This document shows, piece by piece, positions 45,733 to 57,700 of a DNA stretch of 64,000 nucleotides (within the stretch, counting starts at the first letter, position 1; each line of letters begins with the position of its first letter). The notes below the pieces were generated by a model. The model had not been told where the DNA came from and made no database searches. It saw only the letters and a list, made by a program, of their open reading frames with translations. A program made the position numbers and the translations under genes. This DNA comes from Pterobdella sp. o SKG-2022 (taxonomy: Eukaryota > Annelida > Clitellata > Hirudinida > Piscicolidae). The stretch covers positions 16,857,971 to 16,921,970 of the forward strand of contig OZ038321.1 in assembly GCA_964035795.1 (NCBI GenBank). The letters are read 5' to 3'.

Positions 45733-48700
45733 CTACAAAATAAGCAATTCGTAAACAAAAAATGAGACAAAAAGAACGATGATTGAAATAATTATTTTGT
45801 TCTTGTGTATTCTAAAAATAGAAATATCTTCATTTTCACCGGATGAAAAATTTCTTCGTATGCGTCTTCTACCTCCTTTTATCCCCCTATCAAATGCCTC
45901 TACCTCTTCCCTATTCTTGTGGCCTTCTAATTCATCTTTTTTTCGTTTTTCTCCATTTTTTTGCTTTGAATTGTATATTAACTTTACATTATTGTGGTAT
46001 GAAAAACAATAAAACGATGAAACATCAAATGCATTGAATTTGTAATTATAATATCAAATATTTAAAAATGAGATGAACGTATAAATTATTCCATTAAAAC
46101 CCTTTGCCTTCTATATAGTGAACATAAAGTTTGAAAGTTTATACTGGTAAAAATGAAAAAAGAAAAATTTCAAAACTAACTCAAAAGTGGGTAAAATTGA
46201 AAGTTTATAATTATTTTGAAATTGAGGATATAATAAAAGTTTAATAGATAATTTTTTAAAAATTTAACAATTATTTATTTTTTAATTTTTCAATAAAAAC
46301 CAAAAATTTATTGTCTTGAGAGAATGTATCTGTCAAATTATTAGTGATAAGTGATTAGAACAAAGACTAACTTCAATAGCTTTTGCCTTAGTTTTTTCAC
46401 ACACATCATCACACTGAACGGGGATTTGCTGCTTCGCATTACATTCAACAACCTTTTTGAGGCCACATTTGCACAGAACCTAACAACGTAGTATGAACAC
46501 TGATGAAATCAAATTGCATTAGTGACAGATTTATATCATTTCCTTTTACCAATTGATCAAAATTTCATTACATGATAATTTGATGGTTTTCAACTATTTT
46601 TAGAATTTCTTATAAAAGCGGTATGCACCTTAACTTTGTGCACACAATGTCTCGTTTCAGAGCACTTGCCAGAATGACATGTCAGTCTGCAGGCGTGCCC
46701 ACATGACAACTGTGTTGTGGTTGGTGTATACCTTTTATTTTCACGACTATATTTAACAATGTTAATTTATACTACTTTAAAAACATTTTTTTAAATTGCA
46801 TGTAAGCCACTCAAAATATAATCAAATATGAACAAACCAATTTAGGACAACGAGAAGAGCAGCTTTTGAGTTGTTCTCTGATTTGCAGGTCAGCACCACA
46901 CCAATCGAGACAAGCCACGTGGAGAACCACCATGTCACAGTGACACCGCATCTTGCACATCTGACTGCATGGTGGGCAGACACCAGGGTGGCATGGCAAC
47001 AGACAAGGGTGGTCACATTTGCGAGGTTTTTGACACATGTCAGAACACTCTTCACATGGTTGATCTGCTTCATGACATTGGAGCTGGCATGTGTGGTTGC
47101 CGCAGAGAAGAGACTTGCCACATGGTCGGTGGCAAGAGTACTTTCGTGCTTCACTGCACGGCAGCTGAGTCTCCTTGAAAGTTTCAAATGCATTGATTTT
47201 ATGATAACTCAAAAAAAAGGTATGATTAACCTCATGATTCCCCTTACAAGACACCGTGAGAGGGACGGAGCATGGGGGACAAGGAAGGTCCACTACTTGC
47301 ACTCGGTCACACAACTATTGTGGTGTTTAAGTGTTCAAGAATAAAATTAAAAACCTTCCTTGGATTTAAAAAGATAAATATTGATGAATTAGCAGCCGTA
47401 CAATAAATATAAATTAATCGAAGTTCCAAAAAAACAAGTAACACATGAATTCTGATATGAACGTTAACATGATACAATGACACAAAATTAAGACAAACAT
47501 CTAGCAAACAAACAGTGACAGAACAACTAGAAAAAAAGTATTCCGAAAAATTATCTATTTAGATTTTACTTCAAATTTTTCCCATCTTTTCTTGAGGTAT
47601 AGTAATATATGAACAAATTTGTAAACGTTGAATATGGCTTGGCTATTTTTTCACTTCAATATCTTCGTCTCACACACACTCAATGGCACCTTGTTAGTTT
47701 CCCAGGGCCCAGCCACCTTCTCCTTCTTCATTTTGACTTCCACTGCAGTATGGCAGGGAGAGGTGCAGGCGTGTCGACATGTATTCCTTTCGAGACCACA
47801 CTCCTGGGTGCACCTGTGTGGTCGATGCTTCATGTTGATGAGAGGGAAGATGTGATGAAAATGAACTGTACCTAGGAAATAAAAGGTTTAATATTTATTT
47901 AAATGTTGATTTTCGTGTAATAACTTTAATCAGTCAAAAGTTTTCCTTAAAAAACGTTTACTCAGAAATTGAACTAACACTTTCTACAAGTAAATCCATA
48001 CCGTACTTACATAATAATCTTCTTTAGCCAAATTAAATACTGAATAAGAAATGCGTTTTTATTATCAAAATAATGTTACTTTGTTAACGAAAAGCTTTGT
48101 ACTTAATAAAATTACCTTTAGTGTTCAAATAATTTGCTTATCGTAATTCATAAATAATTATGATATGGTTTTACTTGCCGAAAATTTTAGCTCAATTTCT
48201 GAATAAGCGTTTTTTAAAAAATCCTTTCTTATAAAAACGCATTTCTTATAAAAATTATTTAAATGACAACAAGATTAGTTTTTCCTGCTAAAATAATCAG
48301 ATAACAAAAAAAAAATTCTGAAAAAAAGGGTTAAAAATTAGATTATACTGCTGTGCATGTCCCAGTAATTGCGACAGTGAGACTATATTATTGATGCTAT
48401 TATATCATGAAACTTACAACAAGTCATTCTTTTTGAAGAAATTTTTATAGACTCCCAGCCCGACCAACTGCCATACAACTTGAAATTAACGAAATTCAAG
48501 ACCCGCCTTCACCAAACTCAGACAATTTGCTTTGCCGATGTCAAAAAAAAAGGATCATGAGTTAAATCAAATGACGACGCTAATGGAATATCAGTTTGTC
48601 GTTGCCTGCTACTGAAGTCACGGTTATCGAGTTTATAACAGAAAATTCCCATACAGTGTAAATGAAATTTTTAGAAAAAAACATTAAAATAGAATTTTTT

Positions 48701-51700
48701 AAAAAGGCTTTTATATAATAAATATAACGTTTAATACATGGAAAAGCCCCTCGAAAATTAGCGTCATTTTTTAATAAAATTTTTAAACTAGATATAATTA
48801 AAAAAACGCAAAACACATTTTAATATGAAACGATAAAAGATGGATTGAAGCAGTGCATGTTGAAGCATACCTGGGACAGGGACCAAAGTGGCACTGGTGG
48901 GCTGTTCTTCTGGGGTGCTTGCACACGGGTGGAATGCTGTAGTGTTGCATTCTATTTATATGCATGAAGAAAAACTCATGGAATGATCCAAGTTGTAACG
49001 TCTTGATTAGTGAGACAGGATGACTCGTGATAGTTGATATTTGAACTTTTTCATTTTTAAGATTTAATTGTGGCACAACATATCTTATGGATCAAATATT
49101 TTAGTATTTCTACATTTATGAATGACGTTTAAAAATTATATGATGAAAGAATATTTGATGAGATAATTGAGAAAATTTAATAAAAAATATTGCGATGAAA
49201 ACATCAACAATGACAAACACCAGGAAGCACATACAGGCAAGGTAGGTGGCATTTGGGAGCCTTCATATGTCTCTCTGCTCCACAAGGTACCTGGGTGTGT
49301 GTGTTTGTGTGTGTATGTGTTCAAGTTTAGAACTGAACAAAACCTTAACATAGGTCTTAGAGCAGTTGCACGAGATTGTAGTCATCAGTGGGCAAGGGTA
49401 ACAGGCACCTATTACATTTACATGAACAAAATAGCTCAATGAGAATTATCATTATGATTATAATATATATTTTAAATAACGGTCACTAAATCTTAGACTA
49501 AAAAAAGTTTTCTATGCCACGTTAAGTCTTAAAGTCGACATCAATATAATCTTGTTTATATTTTTCGTGGGTTTGTGTTGTTGATGACGATAATCAGCAA
49601 GTATATACAAACCTGTATGACAAGTGTTGTTACATTTGTGATGCCGACACGACAACATTCTGCCACACGAGAAGTTGCAAACGCCATGGTTTCCATCACA
49701 ACACTTTGATTGTGTTATATAAAAACCATTATTAGTATAAGAGGGACTCTATAAATAAACAAAAATGGTCAAAAGTATATAATGACTTGAATACGATAAA
49801 GTGTGAACTTTTGTCATAAAACGTGGATTAGAAAATCACAGTAAAGTTTAAGTTTTTTTTTCTTGACACAAAGCTTTCCGATAAGTTTTATATCCTCTTC
49901 TATATAAAATATATCAAGAAGCTTTGTGTCAATAAAAAAAATGTGCTAAATGCGTTTTTTGAACCTACGATGATAAACGAATGCAGTGTTAACAGACTGG
50001 TAACCTTTCTTTTGCACACATGCACACCACAAGACTTGAGACCAGAACATTTTATGTCGCAAAAATATTCTTTACCACATACCACCTTCATTAGTATTGA
50101 AAATTGAAAGTTAAAAAATATTTTCAAATAAAAATTCAATTGATATTACTATTAAGAGTTTTTAGAAATGAAAGGTAACTTATTATTAAGAATGTTTAAA
50201 ACATTATCAGACTTTGGAAGACAAAAAATTTCATTAATTAGTTAAACATCAAGCTCCCTACCAACCTCTTTTTCTTTCTTGCCACATCTGCATCTCATTC
50301 TCACTAAGTTTTTACACTGATAATTCAACATAAAAATTAAGACTTCATTTTAATGTGAATGCATAAATACCAACACAATAAGAAAAAATGCAAGAAACAC
50401 ACAAAAAACCATACAAAGACAGACACACGAACTGACACTAGCACAGTTGCCTGCATGACACAGATCTGGACACGTATGCTTGCTGCATGATAACTGCTTG
50501 CCACATACCTGCACAAACAAAATTTTTTTTCACATATCTTGAAATACTTGATGAAAGTTTAAAAGATTATAGCTGGTAGATTTACAACAGAAGATTTTAA
50601 CAAACGAAGCTATTTTAATGTTTTAAAATAATATTCACAAAATGTATATATGATTTTCTGCAATTTTAATAAAAAATAATATAACTAAAATTTAACAAAG
50701 TTAATCAAAAAATTTATTTAATGCACCAGTATATCCAACCTCACAGCAGACCAGGATCCCTCCTTTGCCACACTGCTCATCATACCCTGCACAATTATAC
50801 ATGCTCACAAAATCAACGAAAAATGCTCTACGACTTAATATAAAATGTTCTGCTAGATAAACATTATACTCTGAAAGATAGTTCGTTGAATATTAAATGT
50901 CACTGACGGGTCTTGCCACAAGGGCATGTTTTGGAGCAAGGAGGACAATCCCCGTGGTGGCACACTGATTGACAATGATGCAACCCACAATCCAATAATT
51001 TGTCACAGACCTTTATAAATAGTAGACTAAAGAAGCATCATTTAAAAAAAATAACTCAAAATGATTAAGTAATTCGACCGTTAGGTCACCTCTGATCGGG
51101 GTATTGGTTGCGCAATTTATATGGTTCACAGGGCGCTACTAAATGTGAACTATAACAACGCCTATAACAAAGGTATTCCAATCAACAACTTATCGAACAT
51201 TCATAAATTTATATTTTTTTCATTATATTTCTTTATTTTTTGAGATTTTCCGTTAAGATATCAACCATTCAGCAAAATGAATTCGATAAAAATTCAGATT
51301 ATTTATTTATTATTTCCAACCATCAAATTTTTTACCTGTTCACAATTCCAATCTGCCGCACCACATGACATTTCCTTCACTTCCTTGCCGCACACACATT
51401 TTGTAGCTCTTTTGACTTTACATTCATTACATTCTCCTTGAGTATTCATAAATATTTTCAACACAATGTAGTGAAAAGTCAAATTTGATACCCATCTAGA
51501 CAAAAAAAGGGTACAAATAGAGCAACAACAATAAAAAAAGATCATTCCTGTCGAAAGTTGTAAAAATGCTTGTGTTTATTGTGTGGAGTGTAATATTTGT
51601 AAGAAGTGGGTCCATGCACGGTGTGTTAAAGTGAAAAGTTTTTTTGCAGAATGAGTAGACATTTGAATGAAGGGTTTGTCTAAAAGGTATAATTGAAGAA

Positions 51701-54700
51701 TATAATAGTTTCATAGTTGTTTGAGACTGTTAGTGGAGGTGGATTATTTTTGTTATCTAAGAAACATATAAAACGGTGTTTTAAAAATGAATTAGCTGTT
51801 ATATATAGGGTAGTTGTGGACAGGAAGGCATTAAACAGTATATCTCCTATGTTATGTGGAAAGAAACAAATTAAATAGGAAAGAAAAATTATAGAACATG
51901 TGTGAGACCTGTTAAAACATATGACTCGAAAAATTTTGGTGCTAAGATCTATCAGAAAAGGAAATTTGAGAAAAGCAGAAAGACGGATGCTTTAAATGAT
52001 GTGTGATGTTCAGCTGGTTGGTGGGATGAGCACAGAAGAGTTGATAAGTAAATTGAATTTTGATGATGATTGTTGAACCAAGGAAGTTTGAGATGGTTGG
52101 GCCCTATTTTGAGAAGAGTGGCAATTGCATGAAGCAGGAATAGAGTTTTGAGGTGTCCCGAGAGAGGCAGGCCTACACGTGGTCGGGATGTGTCCCAAGA
52201 GAACCAAATCTGTCTCAACACCTTCCGTCCTCTCTCTCTTCAAGATCAGGCCATATTTTTTATGACCTGCCCCCACCAAGACCCGGACTGGTGGAAAAGG
52301 GCTCAGTTGCTTCTCGCAAGAGAGGTGGAAAGCAACTTGGGACCCATGTGGTACTGTGCTATATGTACATTTAAAATCATTTCATATCAAACCTCCATCC
52401 AATGCAATCATACCACCCCTCATTGGATTCACCTCAAATGCTCACACATCAAACTCAAATCCTAGTCATCCTCATTCATATGTCACACACATCAAATCCC
52501 TTCCCCAAAAACTTCTCCCCACATACACAATCTAGCATAAAAAACCCTCCACACACATCAACAAATCAAACCAACCACCCAAAACCAACCAACTCCCCCT
52601 TTAACAACACCAAACAAAATCAGCATTATACAGCTCAACATCAACTCAATCACCAACTAAACTCACCCACCTAATACACAAACAAAAAATACACATTATC
52701 ACACTACAAGAATCCAACCTCAACAACAAACACAAAACCCCACACATCCCTAACTTCTCAGCCAGTAGACTAGACAGACCCTCATCCCAAAAAGGTGGAG
52801 GTCTACTAACCTACATCAACAACAACATAACCTTCTCACAAATCCCCACTCCCACAAACCTGATCACAAACAACATCGAACTCATCACAACAAAATTACA
52901 TCTCAAACACAACAATCTACACATTTCAAACGTCTACATCCCCCCCAACACCAACAACATAGACAACTCAATCACCGACCTCTTCATCCACCTCACAAGC
53001 CTTCCCAATTCCATAATCACGGGTGACTTTAACGCCCACTCACAAACATGGCACTCTCCTTTCACGGACCACAGAGGCCAACTCATAACCTCACTCATCC
53101 TCAATTCAAACCACATCATTCTCAACCAAAACACTCCCACCCGACTACCATTCAACCCAAATCAACAACCCACCTCCCCCGACATCACCACAGCAGACAC
53201 CACAATATCAGCCAACCTCACTTGGCAAACACTTAAAGCCTTGAACTCCGATTATCTTTCCATCCTCATCACATTCAAAAACAAATACAAAATACCCATA
53301 ACTAAACCCCTCAGAACTCTCACTAACTACAAGAAAGCCAACTGGCCCCAATTCACCAAACACATAGAACACACCCTCAAAAACACCCCTCTCCACGAAG
53401 ACCCCCACACAGCTAACCACTTCATTATAAACGCCATACTCACATCAGACCGAATAAACATCCCTAAAGGAATAATAAAACCCACCCACATCCCACTCCC
53501 CGAAAGCATCACTACACTCATATCGAAACGAAACCACACCAGATCCCTCACTACCCACACTCAACTAACACATAACCCACCTCATTCAACAACACAAAAA
53601 ACAAAAATGGGAAGAGCATCTGAAAGCCGACTGGGACCACAAGAAAAAATCTCACATCCTATGGTCCACAGTAAAGGCCCTTAACCCCAAAAAACCTACC
53701 ACTCCCACCAATACAACCATCACTCACAACAACAAAACAGCCCACACAGACACACAAAAAGCCAACACACTAAATAAATATTTTAAATCAACCATAAAAC
53801 ACTCCTCCAACCCCACTCAAAGAATAAAAAACAAACTCACCAAATCACTCACATTTACCCCAATAACAATCACCGAATCAGATACCATCCACGCTATAAA
53901 ACAATCTAAAAATAACAACTCCTCAAGACCAGACAATATCAACATCAAACATCTCAGACACCTAGGACCAACAGCCATCAAACCCCTAACTAACCTCTAC
54001 AACATCACAATCAACACAAACACCATACCCCAAATATGGAAAACCTCCAAAATAATCCCCATCGCCAAACTCAACAAAAACCCTTCTCTCCCCTCCTCAT
54101 ACAGACCAATAGCCCTACTCTCTCCCATAGCAAAAACTCTAGAAAAAATCATCCTCCCACACATCACCACTAATATAATCCTGCCAACACACCAACACGG
54201 CTTCAGAGCCGCACACTCCACCACCACAGCCCTACATCAAATCAATAATACTATACGCACTGGTTTCAATAAAAAAAAACCCCCCCATAGAACAATCCTC
54301 ACCGCCCTCGACATGACCAAAGCATTAGACACGGTCAACATCCACCAACTCATCCACAAAAGACACAACACCCACATTCCTACAACAATAATCAAATTCC
54401 TGGCCAACTACCTAAAAGGCCGCCGACAATACACCTCATACAACAATCACACATCAAAACACACAAACATCAAAGCAGGTGTCCCGCAAGGGGGCGTTCT
54501 ATCACCCACTCTCTTCAACATATACCTCTCAGACATGCCACTCCCCAAAATGAGCTCACTCAACCTCATCACCTAAGCAGACGACATCACCATAACATCA
54601 TCCCACCCCAACATCAACACAGTCACCCAGAACCTCCTCCCATACCTCAATAAAATACACAAATGGGCTCACAATAACAACCTACGAATCAACCCTACCA

Positions 54701-57700
54701 AAACCACATCAACTCTCATGACACCACACCCATCAGAATATAACAAACCCCTGAACATCTACATCAACAACATTCCCATCCCCACCACCTACAACCCTAC
54801 CATCCTTGGCTTAACTTTTGACCCCAAACTAAAATACTTCACCCACACAGACAACACCATCACTAAAGCAAAAAAACACTCAATCTCCTAAAACTCCTCA
54901 CATCAACACACTGGGGAAAAAGCAAAGAAACACTCCACCACATAAAAAACATCACTCCTTCCCATCATCGAATACGCCAACACCATCTGGTCACCCATCA
55001 TCTCATCCACCTCCCTCAACAAACTCTAAAAAATCCAAAACGCAGCCTTGAGAACAATCACTGGCTGCACTCTAGACATCAACACCTCCACTCAGAGACC
55101 AAAATCCTCCCACTCCAAAACCATCTCAAACTTCACGCATCACAACTCACACAAAAAGCCTTCCACCCCACTCATCCCCTACACCCACTCACCACACAAG
55201 AAGCCCACCCCAGATACAAAAAACAATCCACATTCAACAACAACATCAACTACACCCTAAATATACCCTCTTCCTCCACCCAGACCACCTCTCACACATA
55301 AATATAAAACAACATGAAAACAATACACACAAAAATAATTCATGACTACATATCATCCGCTCACAACAAAATCCTCAGCAAGCAACCCCCACCCATTCAT
55401 GAATCAGAAACCACCCTAGACCACTACACTCGCCGCACTCTCGCCCAACTCAGATCAAATAAATCACCTTTCATCCTGTCATACCTCAACAAAATTTCAC
55501 CCTCATCTCATCCCTCACCTTCATGCCCACTCTGCCAAACACACATTCACGACACCCCTCACCTCTTCACCTGCCCCAAAGTACCACATTGGGCCCCGAG
55601 AGTCTGTGGACCGACCCCGCGAGAGCGGCTGAGCTTCTCGACCACTGGACTGTCTTGATGGGGACATGAGGAGCACCCAACAAGACTAGGGTGCTCGGGG
55701 TAAAAAAGAAGAAAAAAAAAGTTTTGAGGTTGAAGGTGATAAAGAAGTAAAAAGGTCAGAGCTAGTTTATAAGAAGAAGTTGAGAGGTTGAAAAAAATTT
55801 AAAATGTCCGCAATAGGATCAAATACAGGAAATGGTGAAAGTCAGTGCCCGTTGGAAGAGGAAGAGTGTAATAAAATAATAAATGGATACATTACTAGAT
55901 TTATCTTATGATACAAACCAGGGTGGCAGAGATCAGTGCATGTATGTTGGCGACATGGCAGGAGGTTGTGACAGATCTTCATGCATGTCCACCCTGATGA
56001 TCCACACCTCTTCACCTGCTTTATTGCATATGCTTGACAGGGTTTCCTAAATTTATGATTGATTTTTCTTCAAGTATCTTGAATATTATTAATTTGAATA
56101 ACTTTTTTTTCAAACCTGCGGCTGTCCTTTGCCACAATAACACGATTTCCTTATTGTTTTTGGGCATGGTGGGCAGGGACCTGATAAGAAAGTTCAAATT
56201 GAAAATTTGCTAAAAAATAAAAAACTGAAAACATAGTAATTTACCGGAAATACTATTAAAATTTTCCTATTGAAAGTGTAGAACCTGGATGGCAGAGCAA
56301 CGAGCAGGTGTGTTGGCAACCCTCGAGGGCTTTGTAACACAGCTGGCCACATGAATGGGGAGGCAACCAAGGTGAAAAAGTAGGTTTCATTTGCTTCCTA
56401 CAGAAACAAGTGTAGTCTTTCGGAAACTCATCGTATTGGCTTCTACATTTGGGACTGTGAAAAAAGAATCGTAACTATTGTCAAAAATTTATTTAAAAAA
56501 TTTTATTTTTTTATAAAAACATATAAATCTGAATGGTTAAATAAATATTAAATTTTCTTGAAAAATAAATACTGAAAAATTAAATACAAATCTATTAACG
56601 ATATGAACACAAAATGAATAGTATAATTTGTTAAGATGGTAGTCCAAGTAAAACAGTAAAGATTTAAAAACACGCAGGTTCAAAAAACTTCCACTTTGCT
56701 AGTTTTCATAAAAAGATGAATCCTAGTATGTTTCACTACTGTACTATGAGCCCTCAAAGCATGGAACTTTCCAACTTTTGGATAAGAAAAACGCTTTTAT
56801 ATTACCCGGAAGGTCTGAGATATCAAAAAGGTGACAAGAACATTCTAAAGATCTTCTAAATAGGCCTGGGACATTTTCAAGCAAAGTTCTGAACATAATT
56901 CTCTAAAGACCACCATCTGGATGATCCACCAAGTTTCCGTGAAGCCCCAGAAGCAATAAAATACATGAAAAAAAAAACAAGGCATCACACCTTGAGCTGA
57001 GATTTATCAACATACAGATCAAACTTTGGAACGCTGTCTGCATCACTTGTTTACAAGAATCTGGCTGACAGAACAGATTTCAAAAATGCTCTTATTGCCC
57101 CTATCCACAACAATAAAGATGACACAAAAGACTGCAATAATTAGCGCATAATTTCTCTTCTATCTATAGCAGGAAAATTTTTAGCGAAAGTAATACTCCA
57201 TCGCTTGGTATCTGATATAAATGACAACATTTTAGCAAAAATCCAGTAGTTCAGAGCAGATCGCAGGATGACCGCGTGATATTCTTTGCTGTTTCATTTT
57301 TAATTTTGGCTATGCAATTACGCTGAGTGGGTCATGTTGTCCGAATGCTTGATGAATATATTCTATACAGGCAACTGTCCACAGGCACTAGAAATAAAAA
57401 AGACCAACGTTTGAGATTCAAAGATGTCCTTTATCGAACAATGATAAAAACTGCAATAAACCCAGCTGATTGGGAGAACCTGGTAAGCGATCGATCTTTA
57501 TGGAAAAACACTATCAAAAAAAGAGTTAAAAAATCCGAGGAAAAAAACCAAACAGAGGCTTTAAACAAGCACCTCAAAAGACATAATGAAATAAGTGTAA
57601 TCGCACCAAACGTTTGGACCTGTCTTGAATTCATTAGGGTCTGCCTATCAAGAATATGTTTAGAAAGCCATCTCAGAAAACTTCATCTGTTTAGAATGAA

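Larger units (their letters stand above)
51560..55900 (+). mobile_element. Older RTE-like element, split by a nested LINE
   Basis: Before the insertion, 51585-52154 has a PHD-like finger piece (VECNICKKWVHARC) and a decayed post-RT region (MMCDVQLVGGMSTEELISKL, then a WALF/ILRRV-like stretch). Sequence resuming at 55731 (EVEGDKEVKRSEL reading) is probably its continuation. It lies in the 4.5-kb NFXL1 intron between exons 6 and 7. Confidence 0.6.

Noticed and set aside
46871..47344. 157-codon plus-strand frame
   Set aside because: Antisense to NFXL1 exons 18-19, whose Cys/His pattern is unmistakable on the minus strand.
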